Assembly (NCBI GenBank): GCA_016000265.1
Contig: JAECRL010000002.1
Location: 186,001 to 250,000 of the forward strand
DNA: 64,000 bases
From: Burkholderiales bacterium
GTDB taxonomy: Bacteria > Pseudomonadota > Gammaproteobacteria > Burkholderiales > Burkholderiaceae_C
Direction of reading: 5' to 3'
Numbering within the stretch: the stretch's first letter is position 1; every line of letters starts with the position of its first letter. The notes beneath the pieces are model-generated. The model saw only the letters and a program-made list of their open reading frames with translations. It was not told where the DNA came from and did not search any database. This document shows, one piece after another, positions 15,079-24,181 of the stretch. The position numbers were made by a program, and so were the translations under genes.

Positions 15079-15701
15079 AGCCTGCTGGTGTTGTGTGGGT
15101 TGCGTGGAATCAGCTGCCATGGGGCGCTGCAGGCGTGGTGGCACTCTGGATCGGGTGTGCGCAGGCGCAGCCCTCGGCGTTCGATGCCGCCGCGAAAGCT
15201 GATGACCGACTGGTGTCGGATGCTCGGTCCCTGCTCATCCAGGGCTACAACTACACCGACGACTACATCGACAGTTTCACCGTGGATGGTCAAGGGGGCG
15301 GGAACCTGTACGTCAGCAGTCCTCAATCTGGCGGCGGTAAATCAGTGTGTTGTGCTTCTTTCAGCCAGGGGGCACGTTTACCCATCAAGCTCAAGGTTCG
15401 ATGGGTTGGCGCGTACTGCATGTGGCAAGAGCCGAACCCCTATCCCTTCGGGCAGCGCTTTTACACCAAGAGATTGAGCTTGTGGAAAGAGGCTGAGGCG
15501 TTGGCCGTTGACCTCTCGCAAGGTACGCCTCGCGCCTTGGAGGTGCACATCTTCCCTGATGGGCATGTGGAGGCGGCCATCACCCAGGGGTACTCCCCTC
15601 CCCGCATGATGCTGCCGCGAACTGACAGCTACCGCCGCCCTGGCCCGCCGCCAACCTACCCGGACTGCACCGATGATCAGCTCAAACAAGCCACCCCGTG
15701 A
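15075..15701 (+). CDS. DUF3304 exported immunity protein, copy 1 (probable Tle1 antagonist)
   Basis: A 208-residue protein with a hydrophobic N-terminal export segment ending in WIGCAQAQ; the cysteine could be lipidated, but the residues before it are a poor lipobox. The mature part has LLIQGYNYTDDYIDSFTVDG and a CCASFS segment, the look of DUF3304 proteins, which in Burkholderiales lie beside Tle1 phospholipases and act as periplasmic immunity proteins. The start overlaps the DUF4123 stop. A close paralogue follows at once, and the last 29 bases also code for the start of that paralogue in another frame. Confidence 0.78.
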   Translation: MKPAGVVWVAWNQLPWGAAGVVALWIGCAQAQPSAFDAAAKADDRLVSDARSLLIQGYNYTDDYIDSFTVDGQGGGNLYVSSPQSGGGKSVCCASFSQGARLPIKLKVRWVGAYCMWQEPNPYPFGQRFYTKRLSLWKEAEALAVDLSQGTPRALEVHIFPDGHVEAAITQGYSPPRMMLPRTDSYRRPGPPPTYPDCTDDQLKQATP

Positions 15702-16341
15702 GGGCAACAGCCAGCCAGGGCCCGCGCTCAAGCGCAGCCTGACGGCGCCATGGCTGTTGACGGCAACCTGCGCGCTGTCGCTGCTGATGGGCTGCGCGCA
15801 GGCACAAGCGCCCATCTCCGAAGTCGCCCCTCAGCCAGCCGAATCGCGCCTGAATGTCGATGCGAAGTCACTTTTGATCCAGGGCTACAACTACACCGAC
15901 GACTACATCAACAGCTTCACCGTCGATGGTCAGGGCGGTGGCAACCTCTATGTCAGCGGACCCACGTCTGGCGGCGGTGGTTCCGTGTGTTGCGCTTCAT
16001 TCAGCCCAGGTACACCTTTGCCCATCAAGCTCAAGGTTCGATGGGTTGGCGCGTACTGCATGTGGCAAGAGCCGAACCCTTATCCCTTCGGGCAGCGCTT
16101 CTACAGCAAGAGATTGAGCTTGTGGAAAGAGGCTGAAGCGTTGGCCGTTGACCTCTCGCAGGGCAAGCCTCGTGCATTGGAGATTCACATCTTCCCTGAT
16201 GGGCATGTGGAGGCAGCCATCACCCAAGGTTACTCACGCCCTCGGCTGGTTTTGCCCGATGACCACCGTGGCCTGCGCCCAGGCGTTCATCACACCTACC
16301 CGGACTGCACCGATGATCAGCTCAAACAAGCCACCCCGTGA
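15673..16341 (+). CDS. DUF3304 lipoprotein immunity protein, copy 2, with effector-derived N-terminus
   Basis: A 222-residue paralogue of the preceding gene, nearly identical from the GYNYTDDYI motif to the C-terminus TDDQLKQATP. The start ATG at 15673 lies 29 bases inside copy 1. Its first ~25 residues (MISSNKPPREG, then GPALKRSLTA) match the first ~25 residues of the downstream Tle1 effector, followed by a hydrophobic segment and lipobox LLMGC. A tandem duplication that ended inside the effector gene explains this. The result is an unusually long n-region (about 27 residues) before the signal core, which may affect export. It overlaps Tle1 by 29 bases in exactly the way copy 1 overlaps it. 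Confidence 0.76.
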   Translation: MISSNKPPREGNSQPGPALKRSLTAPWLLTATCALSLLMGCAQAQAPISEVAPQPAESRLNVDAKSLLIQGYNYTDDYINSFTVDGQGGGNLYVSGPTSGGGGSVCCASFSPGTPLPIKLKVRWVGAYCMWQEPNPYPFGQRFYSKRLSLWKEAEALAVDLSQGKPRALEIHIFPDGHVEAAITQGYSRPRLVLPDDHRGLRPGVHHTYPDCTDDQLKQATP

Positions 16342-18250
16342 GGGGAAAAGTCAGGTGGGGCCCGCGCTCAAGGGGGACCTGACGGCGCTGCTGACCAGTG
16401 CGTCAGCCAGCCAAACCTTGAATGCGCCCGTGGCCCCGGCGCCGCCTGCCCCGTCGAGCGGCTTGAGCCTGTTGGACCAGGCCAAGGCCTTGCAGTGCAG
16501 GCTCTCCAGCCAGCCGTTGGCCTACACCTGCAAGCTCAACCTGAAGGTCGGTTTCTTTTTTGACGGCACAGGAAATAACCTGGATGCCGACATCGGGACC
16601 GATGAGCACAGCAACGTCGCGCGGCTGTTTCAGGCCTATCCCAAGGACGTGGAAGATCAAGGGGTTTACAAGCACTACATCCCCGGCCTCGGAACCTACT
16701 TTCCAGACATCGGAGACACAGGTGATGACGACGGTGCCGCCTTCGCTCGCCACGGCGAAGCCCGCCTGGACCAGGCCATGCGTTGGCTGGACGAAACCAT
16801 CACCCGTCACCCGGCCGACAAGGTCGAGACCATCCAGGTCTACCTGTTCGGCTTCTCGCGCGGTGCCACGCTGGCGCGCGCCTTCGCTCGTCGCCTCCAG
16901 GATCGCTGCCAGCCTCTGCGAGGCAAGCCAGGGCAACACGCCTGGCCCACCATCGGCAAACCCTTTGCCGTCCAGTTCCTCGGTTTGTTCGACACGGTGG
17001 CTTCGGTGGGCATCCCGGCCAGTGCTGGACTCAACTCCCTGTTCCTGGCCAAGAAGTGGCGCGACCTCGAGCCTGCGCTCGAATCCCGTCGGCGGGATGG
17101 CAGCAGCGGATTGGCTGCCCAGGCCTTTGGCGATCAGCCCGGCGCCGACCCCACGCCCACGCCTTGGGATGGTCACCTCGGCTGGGCGGGCAACCTGCGA
17201 GTGCCCCCGGTGGTGCAGCGCACCCTGCACCTCATCGCCATGAACGAAATCCGCAACTCCTTCCCGCTGGACACGATCTGGGACGGCAATCGCTTGCCCG
17301 ACAACGCCGAGGAGATCGTCTACCCTGGCGCCCACTCCAACGTTGGCGGGGGATACCGACCGGGTGAAGCGGGGAAAAGCATGATCAGTCAGTTCATGCT
17401 CAGCAAGATCCCTCTGCGCAAGATGTACGACGAAGCCGTTCTGGCTGGTGTGCCGCTGCTGTCGTTGGATGTTGCCTCCAATCAGGCGGACTTCGCGTTC
17501 GACCCTGAATTGCAGGAACGCTTCAACCACACACTGAAACAGCCAGGGCTGTCAGGTGGCAAATTGGGCGAAGCCTTGCTGGCCCACAACAAGCTCTACC
17601 TGAAGTGGCGCTTTCGCAAGATTCGCCTGAAGCTGAGGGCCCAGGACGCGCACGCCATCGACTCAGGTGAAGCCACCTACCGCAAGGAGGCAAGCGCCAC
17701 CCAGGCTCGCATGTCTGCCCTGGAAAACGACCCGCAGCGCCGCGCAGCCGAACGAGACATGGTGGCCAAGCAGTCGGCCTGGGAGTCCGCCACCCAAGCG
17801 GCCCCCGGGCATCAGCACCAAACCGAGCATCGGGCCTACCTGGCGGCCAAAGAGCGCTTCGACGCCCTCAATGACCCTTACTTGCGCGAGCGGGCCAAGC
17901 TGCGCACCCTGCCCAGTCATGGCGGCGAATTGGTGGGCAACCTCGACGCCTATGACCGTCAGTTGATGAAGGATGTGGCCTTCCTGAAGGAGCGCAGCCG
18001 CAGCAACGCTTCACCTTTGAGGCCCCACTACGCAGCGCTCATTCAAGCCCATGACGAAGAGTTCGTGCACGGCCAGGGCTTGACGGATCCCAAAGTCATC
18101 TTCTTCTTCGACACCTTCGTGCACGACTCCCTGGCCGGCTTCGCCAAAGACGTGACGTTGCCCTCCGACCCGCGTTGCTGCTACATCGGTGGCGATGACG
18201 AACTGAAGTACGCCAACAACCGGCCGGTGCGGGTTGAGCCTGTGGGGTGA
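16313..18250 (+). CDS. tle1: Type VI phospholipase effector Tle1 (DUF2235)
   Basis: A 645-residue effector starting at ATG 16313 inside the end of the second DUF3304 gene; the open frame further upstream is a shadow of that gene. The DUF2235 catalytic domain shows FFFDGTGNN (residues 81-89), the nucleophile elbow YLFGFSRGATLARA (Ser 182) and FLGLFDTVASVG (Asp 227). A later PGAHSNVGGGY (His 341) normally reads SD rather than SN in the family members I recall. The C-terminal ~200 residues are charged and helical. Tle1 enzymes are phospholipases secreted on a VgrG spike, and the DUF4123 gene upstream is its likely loader. The N-terminal ~70 residues are Ala/Pro-rich and probably a loading segment. 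Confidence 0.87.
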   Translation: MISSNKPPREGKSQVGPALKGDLTALLTSASASQTLNAPVAPAPPAPSSGLSLLDQAKALQCRLSSQPLAYTCKLNLKVGFFFDGTGNNLDADIGTDEHSNVARLFQAYPKDVEDQGVYKHYIPGLGTYFPDIGDTGDDDGAAFARHGEARLDQAMRWLDETITRHPADKVETIQVYLFGFSRGATLARAFARRLQDRCQPLRGKPGQHAWPTIGKPFAVQFLGLFDTVASVGIPASAGLNSLFLAKKWRDLEPALESRRRDGSSGLAAQAFGDQPGADPTPTPWDGHLGWAGNLRVPPVVQRTLHLIAMNEIRNSFPLDTIWDGNRLPDNAEEIVYPGAHSNVGGGYRPGEAGKSMISQFMLSKIPLRKMYDEAVLAGVPLLSLDVASNQADFAFDPELQERFNHTLKQPGLSGGKLGEALLAHNKLYLKWRFRKIRLKLRAQDAHAIDSGEATYRKEASATQARMSALENDPQRRAAERDMVAKQSAWESATQAAPGHQHQTEHRAYLAAKERFDALNDPYLRERAKLRTLPSHGGELVGNLDAYDRQLMKDVAFLKERSRSNASPLRPHYAALIQAHDEEFVHGQGLTDPKVIFFFDTFVHDSLAGFAKDVTLPSDPRCCYIGGDDELKYANNRPVRVEPVG

Positions 18251-18289
18251 TGGACGTGTCCACTGACATTCAGCGCGCCCATCTCACCT

Positions 18290-18958
18290 TCACGCCCCCA
18301 GCCCCAACCGCCTCGCCACCCAACCATGGATGTCATCCACCTCCGCCATGCACAGGCTGTGGTCCATCGGGTAGTTGCGCCAGTCCACCGCGTAGCCCAG
18401 CCCGCGCAGGTGGTCTCGCGCGGCTTCCCCGCGTGAGGCCGCGACCACGTCGTCGAAGCTGCCATGGCCCATGAAGATCGGCGTGTCCTGGTTCGCGGCG
18501 TGCCGCTCGGCGGCCGTGGTCTCCAGCAGGGGCAGGTAGCCTGACAAGGCCACCAGGCCCGCCAGCTTGTGGCGGGTGCGCAGGCCGGTCATCAGCGCCA
18601 TGGCGCAGCCTTGTGAGAAGCCCATCAGCACGATGCGCTGCGACGGGATGCCCCGCGCCACCTCGCGCTCGATCAGCCACTCCACCTGTTCATGCGCCTG
18701 GCGCAGCGAGGCTTCGTCTTCGCGCCTCGGGCCCGACACCGGCAGGATGTCGTACCAGGCCCGCATCGGGTGGCCGTTGTTGAGGCTGACCGGGCGCACC
18801 GGCGCGCTGGGCAGCACGAAGCGCACCGGGCCGACCTCGTCGAGCGTGAGTTCGCCGCAGACGGGCACGAAGTCGCTGCCGTCGGCGCCCAGGCCGTGCA
18901 GGATGATGAGGCTGGCCGTGGGGTGCGGGCCGGTTTCGATTTCCTGGGTGTCCAGCAT
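18290..18958 (-). CDS. Carboxylesterase/phospholipase-type alpha/beta hydrolase
   Basis: A 222-residue serine hydrolase starting at ATG 18958 (MLDTQEIETG). It has the short-esterase signature ILHGLGADGSDF near residue 20, the nucleophile motif VLMGFSQGCAMAL (Ser about 115), and a late Asp and His in SFDDVV and PMDHSLC. This matches the bacterial carboxylesterase II/acyl-protein-thioesterase family (EstB-like), which act on small esters or lysophospholipids. It converges on the Tle1 gene with a 39-base gap and follows metR on the same strand by 32 bases. Its natural substrate is unknown. Confidence 0.85.
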   Translation of the reverse strand: MLDTQEIETGPHPTASLIILHGLGADGSDFVPVCGELTLDEVGPVRFVLPSAPVRPVSLNNGHPMRAWYDILPVSGPRREDEASLRQAHEQVEWLIEREVARGIPSQRIVLMGFSQGCAMALMTGLRTRHKLAGLVALSGYLPLLETTAAERHAANQDTPIFMGHGSFDDVVAASRGEAARDHLRGLGYAVDWRNYPMDHSLCMAEVDDIHGWVARRLGLGA

Positions 18959-18990
18959 GTGAGGCCTTTCAAAAGGGGGAGGCGGCGGGC

Positions 18991-19902
18991 TCAGGCCAGC
19001 CATTCGATGCCGGGCAGGCGCGCGCATTCGGTGCGCATGATCTCGGCGATGTCTTGCATGTGCGGGCGCGTGGCCTGCGCCTTGGGGCAGATGGCGTGCA
19101 GCTCGCTCCACAGGCCCTTGGGGCCGATGCGCAGGCCCTGCACGTAGTCATGGGACAGGTAGCTCTGCAGGCCCCAGCTGGGCAGCGCCGCGATGCCGCG
19201 CCGGCTGGCCGCCAGTTGCACGATGGCCACCGTCAGCTCGGCCGTGCGCCGTGGCAGCACCAGGCCCGCGGGCTTGAGCACCTCGCGGATGAGGTCGATG
19301 CGGGCCTCGGGCACCGGGTAGGTGATGAGGGTTTCGCCTTCGAAGTCGCGCGCGTTGAGGTGGCGTTTGTGGCGCAGTGGGTGGTCGTTGGCCAGCACGG
19401 CCAGGATCTCGAAGCGAAACAGCGGCAGCACGTGCCAGGGTCGAAGGGCCTTGGGGCGCGAGCCGATGACGAGGTCGGCTCGGCCTTCTTTGAGCAGGGT
19501 GAGCGGGTCGGCGTGGAAGCCGGCCACCAGGTCCACCTCGATGCCCGGCCAGCGCTGGCGGAAGGTGTGCATCACGGGCATGAGCCAGTCGAAGCAGGTG
19601 TGGCATTCGAGCGCGATGCGCAGCTCGCCGGTGGCCTGGCCGTTGAGGCGCTGCAGGTCGCGTTCGGCGGCGTGCACCTCGCTGAGCACGGTGCGCGCGA
19701 GCTGCAGCAGGCGCTCGCCGGCGGGTAAAAAGCGCAGGCCCTGGCGCGTGCGCTCGAACAGGGGCAGGCCGTGGTGGTCTTCCAGGGCGCGGATCTGGTG
19801 CGACAGGGCCGACTGGCTCAGGTGCACGCGCTCGGCGGCCGTGGCCAGTTTGCCGGTGTCGGCGATGGCCACGAGCGAGCGCAGGTGTCGGATGTCGAGC
19901 AT
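18991..19902 (-). CDS. metR: MetR-like LysR regulator of methionine biosynthesis
   Basis: A 303-residue LysR regulator with the HTH region LATAAERVHLSQSALSHQIR and the C-terminal effector domain. Segments such as ALECHTCFDWLMPVM and PALIT-like ETLITYPVPEARID are those of MetR, which senses homocysteine and activates metE and other methionine genes. In this window metE lies about 4.3 kb away on the other strand, preceded by a perfect TGAA-N5-TTCA box, which supports the call. It is divergent from the dienelactone hydrolase gene, 66 bases away. Confidence 0.85.
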   Translation of the reverse strand: MLDIRHLRSLVAIADTGKLATAAERVHLSQSALSHQIRALEDHHGLPLFERTRQGLRFLPAGERLLQLARTVLSEVHAAERDLQRLNGQATGELRIALECHTCFDWLMPVMHTFRQRWPGIEVDLVAGFHADPLTLLKEGRADLVIGSRPKALRPWHVLPLFRFEILAVLANDHPLRHKRHLNARDFEGETLITYPVPEARIDLIREVLKPAGLVLPRRTAELTVAIVQLAASRRGIAALPSWGLQSYLSHDYVQGLRIGPKGLWSELHAICPKAQATRPHMQDIAEIMRTECARLPGIEWLA

Positions 19903-19968
19903 GAGCCGTTTGCATGGGATTCTTGGAAGAGAATCATTCTATTCAAGCCGACCTGTTGAGGAGACACC

Positions 19969-20655
19969 ATGGGCAAGATGATCGACGTTCAGCGCCCCGA
20001 TGGGCGCCACACACCCGCTTACCTGGCACAGGCACAGGTGAATGCCCCGGTGGCCGACAGCCCCGCCATCGTGCTGATCCAGGAGTGGTGGGGCCTCAAC
20101 GACCACATCAAGGGTGTGGCCGATCGGCTGGCGGCTGAGGGGTACACGGTGTTGTCCCCAGACCTCTACCGCGGCCGGCAGACCACCGCGGCCGACGAGG
20201 CCAACCACCTCATGAACGGGCTGGACTTCATGGACGCCACCCACCAGGACATCCAGGCTTGCGTGGCCTGGTTGGGGCGGGGCGGCTGCCGGGTGGGTGT
20301 CATGGGGTTCTGCATGGGCGGCGCGCTGACGGTGGCCGCTGCGGTGCACGTGCCGGGTTTGTCGGCGGCGGTGTGCTTCTACGGCATCCCGCCGCAGGAG
20401 GTGGCGGACCCGGCGCGCATCCGCATCCCTTTCCAGGGGCACTTCGCCACGCAGGACACCTGGTGCACGCCACAGGCCGCGGCCGGTCTGGAGCAGGCCA
20501 TGCGGGCGGCCGGTCAGGCGCCGGAGCTGCATCACTACGACGCGCAACACGCCTTCTTCAACGACAGCCGGCGCGCCGAGGTGTACGACGAAGCGTGCGC
20601 TCAGCTGGCCTGGGCACGCACCACGGCTTTCCTGGCGCAACACCTGCGAGCTTGA
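19969..20655 (+). CDS. Dienelactone hydrolase family protein
   Basis: A 228-residue alpha/beta hydrolase with VLIQEWWGLNDHIKGVADRL near the N-terminus and the cysteine nucleophile motif MGFCMGGALT (Cys 115). The C-terminal half has a plausible Asp (FATQDTWC) and a histidine in HYDAQHAFFND. These are hallmarks of carboxymethylenebutenolidase, which opens dienelactones in chlorocatechol-type pathways, although many chromosomal members serve other, unknown substrates. A GAGGAG ribosome binding site precedes the ATG. No aromatic degradation genes are nearby, so I assign only the family. Confidence 0.85.
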   Translation: MGKMIDVQRPDGRHTPAYLAQAQVNAPVADSPAIVLIQEWWGLNDHIKGVADRLAAEGYTVLSPDLYRGRQTTAADEANHLMNGLDFMDATHQDIQACVAWLGRGGCRVGVMGFCMGGALTVAAAVHVPGLSAAVCFYGIPPQEVADPARIRIPFQGHFATQDTWCTPQAAAGLEQAMRAAGQAPELHHYDAQHAFFNDSRRAEVYDEACAQLAWARTTAFLAQHLRA

Positions 20656-20723
20656 CGGCGTCGAGGGCGGTGTCGGTGCGCTTCGTGATACCGTTTGAAG
20701 CTGCTTGAACAACGGTTGTCACC

Positions 20724-21983
20724 ATGTCCCTGCCTGTGTCCCCCGCCCGAGCCCGTTGGCGCCGCTGGCTGCCTTGGGCGCTCGCCTTGCTGGTGGCCTT
20801 GCTGGCCTGGGGGACCTTGCGCTGGCGGCCGGTGTCGGTGGACGCGGTGTCGGCGCAGCAGGCGCCTTTGTTGCAGACCTTGCAGTTCAGCGCGCGGGTC
20901 AAGACCCCGGCTCGCGTCGAGTTGGGCAGCACCTTGACGGCGCGGGTGTCCCGGGTGCTGGTGAAAGAAGGCGATGCCGTTCGCGCGGGGCAGGCGCTCA
21001 TCTTGCTGGAAGACGACGAGCCCCGAGCCGCCTTGTTGCAGGCGCAGGCCAACTTGCAGCAGGCGCAGGCGAAGCTGCAGGGGCAGCAGGCGCTGTCGTT
21101 GCCCAATGCCACCGCCGCCCTGTCGCAGGCCGACGCCAATGAGCGGGCCGCCGAGCGCGAGCTGGTCCGTGCACAGGAGTTGGTGGCGCAGGGCTTTTAC
21201 AGCCAGCAAAAGCTGGACGAGGCCCAGCGTGCGCTTGACGTGGCCCGGGCCGCGCGCGAGGCCGGTCGGGCCCAGGTGCAGGCCAACGGTTTGCGTGGCA
21301 CTGAACGTGGCAACGCGCTGGCGCAGGTGGAGGCCGCTGAAGCGGCGCGCGACGCGGCGCGGGCCCGGCTGGCCCAACATGCCCTGCGCGCGCCAGGCGA
21401 TGGGCGCGTGCTGGTGCGCAGCGTGGAGCCCGGACAGATCGTTCAGGCGGGCAAGGCCTTGTTGACCGTGTCCGTGGCGGGGCCGCTGGAGTTGCTGGCC
21501 CCGGTGGACGAACGCTTCCTGGCTCAGCTCAAGCCAGGGCAGCGCGCGCGGGTGCTGGCCGACGCCTACCCCGACCGCCCCTTCGACGCGCGGGTGGAGC
21601 GGCTGGCGCCGTCCGTGAATGCGCAGAGCGGCTCGGTCGAGGTCACGCTGGTCCTGCCGGGGGCGCCGCCCGATTTCTTGCGCGAAGACATGACGCTGTC
21701 CGTCGAGGTGGTCACCGGCTCCCGCGACGCCGCCCGCGTCTTGCCTTTGCGCGCCTTGCGCACCCCGCGCGCGGGGCTGCCGGCCGACCGCGCGGTGGTG
21801 CTGGTCGCCGAGTCGGGTCGCGCGGTCGAGCGCGAGGTCACGTTGGGCCTGCGCACCTTGTCGCAAGTCGAGGTGCTGGCTGGCCTGGGCGACGCGGATC
21901 GCGTCCTGCTCGATGCAACCGCTTCGCCCGGGCAACGCGTGCGGCCGCGGGACGTCAAGCCCGTGACCCAGCCCAAGCCATGA
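20724..21983 (+). CDS. Periplasmic adaptor (membrane fusion) subunit of an ABC exporter
   Basis: A 419-residue HlyD/MacA-type adaptor. One N-terminal membrane segment (about residues 13-30) anchors it. A biotinyl-lipoyl half follows (VSRVLVKEGDAVRAGQALIL), then a long Ala/Gln-rich coiled coil (about 95-220), the second lipoyl half (LRAPGDGRVLVRSVEPGQIV) and a beta-barrel. Its stop overlaps the start of the permease gene by four bases, and the ATPase gene follows, so adaptor, permease and ATPase form one unit. The role is export or lipid/lipoprotein trafficking across the envelope; the cargo is not evident, and no outer-membrane factor gene is present. Confidence 0.87.
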   Translation: MSLPVSPARARWRRWLPWALALLVALLAWGTLRWRPVSVDAVSAQQAPLLQTLQFSARVKTPARVELGSTLTARVSRVLVKEGDAVRAGQALILLEDDEPRAALLQAQANLQQAQAKLQGQQALSLPNATAALSQADANERAAERELVRAQELVAQGFYSQQKLDEAQRALDVARAAREAGRAQVQANGLRGTERGNALAQVEAAEAARDAARARLAQHALRAPGDGRVLVRSVEPGQIVQAGKALLTVSVAGPLELLAPVDERFLAQLKPGQRARVLADAYPDRPFDARVERLAPSVNAQSGSVEVTLVLPGAPPDFLREDMTLSVEVVTGSRDAARVLPLRALRTPRAGLPADRAVVLVAESGRAVEREVTLGLRTLSQVEVLAGLGDADRVLLDATASPGQRVRPRDVKPVTQPKP

Positions 21984-23266
21984 GCGGCTCCGCGGCTCGC
22001 CAGGGTCCCACGCCGCTGGCCTTCGAGTTCAGCGTGGCCGTGCGCTTCCTCAAGGAAGGGCGCTTCCAGTCCCTGCTCATCATCGTGGGCGTGGGGGCCG
22101 GTGTGGCGGTCGTGGCCTACATCTCGGCCCTGGTGGTGGGTTTGCAGACCAACACGCTCAACAAGACCCTGGGGGCGCAGGCGCACATCGTGGTCTCCCC
22201 GCTGGAGGAGCGGGTGACGCCGGCTTGGCAGGCCGGGCAGACTGGGCCGGAGGCCGGTGCCGCCTGGCCAACCCCTGCCGAGGCGCGTTTCACCGACACC
22301 CAGGCCCGCGCGCAACGCCTGCGCACGATTGGCAACTGGCCCGCGGTGGAGGCGGCCTTGCTGCAGCGCGAGGGCGTCACCGCCGTCTCGCCCATGGTGG
22401 CCGGGGCGGCCCTGGCGCGGCGGGGCGAGGCCACGCGCGCGGTGGCGCTCAGTGGCGTGGAGCTCGATCGTTACGACCGGATCGTGGGCTTGCGAGACAA
22501 GCTGGTGGCGGGCGCCTTCCGCATCGGGCCGGGTGAGGCCTTGGTCGGCAAGACCCTGGCGGAGGACCTGGGTGTGCGCGTGGGTGATCGCATCACCGTG
22601 CGCACCGACACCCGCGTGGACACCCTGCGTTTGACGGGCCTGGTCGACCTGGGCATCCGCGACCTCAACCGCCGCGTGGTCATCGTGCCTTTGCGCAGCG
22701 CGCAGACCCTGCTCGATCTGCCCGGCGGCGTCACGCAGATCGACCTGCGGGTGAGCGACGTCTGGGCGGCTCAGGCGCTGGCGGCGCAGCTCGCGCGGGA
22801 GCTGCCGACCAAGGTGGAGAGCTGGCAGGACAGCAACGCGCAGTTGGTGACCGCGCTCAATGCGCAGGGCATCAGCACGGCGCTGATCCGGTCGGTGGTG
22901 ATGGTGGTGGTGGTGCTGGGCATCGCCAGCGTGCTGGTGGTGTCGGTGGTGCAGAAGCAGCGCGAGATCGGCATCCTGCGGGCCATGGGGGCCCAGCAGG
23001 GGCAGATCCTGCGCGTCTTCCTGATCCAGGGGGCGCTGGTGGGCGGGCTGGGTTCGGTGTTGGGGGTGGGCCTGGCCATGGGCATGATCAAGTTGTTCAC
23101 GACCTTCGTGCGGGGCACCGATGGCCTGCCCCTGTTTGCCATCACGCTGCCGCCCAGCACGGCCTTGCAGGTGGTCGCGCTGGCCCTGGTGGCGGGCCTG
23201 CTGGCCGCGGTGGCGCCCGCGCGCCGCGCCGCCCGCATGGACCCGGCGCAGGCCATTCGCATGTGA
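21980..23266 (+). CDS. FtsX-like ABC transporter permease (MacB/LolC-E type)
   Basis: A 428-residue permease with one N-terminal membrane helix ([20 protein letters not shown], about residues 33-55), a large periplasmic domain of about 220 residues and three C-terminal helices. The first of these is preceded by [20 protein letters not shown], and the coupling loop [14 protein letters not shown] sits after it. This is the FtsX/MacB architecture used in mechanotransmission, not classical import. It overlaps the adaptor gene by four bases and is followed by its ATPase after 7 bases. Confidence 0.88.
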   Translation: MSGSAARQGPTPLAFEFSVAVRFLKEGRFQSLLIIVGVGAGVAVVAYISALVVGLQTNTLNKTLGAQAHIVVSPLEERVTPAWQAGQTGPEAGAAWPTPAEARFTDTQARAQRLRTIGNWPAVEAALLQREGVTAVSPMVAGAALARRGEATRAVALSGVELDRYDRIVGLRDKLVAGAFRIGPGEALVGKTLAEDLGVRVGDRITVRTDTRVDTLRLTGLVDLGIRDLNRRVVIVPLRSAQTLLDLPGGVTQIDLRVSDVWAAQALAAQLARELPTKVESWQDSNAQLVTALNAQGISTALIRSVVMVVVVLGIASVLVVSVVQKQREIGILRAMGAQQGQILRVFLIQGALVGGLGSVLGVGLAMGMIKLFTTFVRGTDGLPLFAITLPPSTALQVVALALVAGLLAAVAPARRAARMDPAQAIRM

Positions 23267-23273
23267 GGCCCGC

Positions 23274-24059
<786 letters not shown>

Positions 24060-24067
24060 TGCGGACA

Positions 24068-24080
24068 TGAATTTCATTCA
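24068..24080 (+). promoter_or_regulatory. MetR-type operator upstream of metE
   Basis: TGAATTTCATTCA matches the MetR consensus TGAA-N5-TTCA exactly. It lies about 100 bases before the metE start, a usual position for an activator site. Further TGAA half-sites follow at 24084 and 24089. MetR itself appears to be encoded at 18991-19902. Confidence 0.65.
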
Positions 24081-24181
24081 AGTTGAATTGAAAACATCTC
24101 GCTTGATTCATGGGGTTTGACTGACCACACTGCGCGGCATCGCCACCTGGCATCCGAACGCAGTCGCACTCAGCACACGCC

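Noticed and set aside
16148..16312. 55-residue N-terminal extension of Tle1
   Set aside because: It is an out-of-frame reading of the DUF3304 gene; ATG 16313 mirrors the start of the duplicated copy at 15673.
6771..18250. Transposon or prophage origin of the vgrG island
   Set aside because: No transposase, integrase, terminal inverted repeats or tRNA attachment site was visible; the long direct repeats are vgrG sequence itself.
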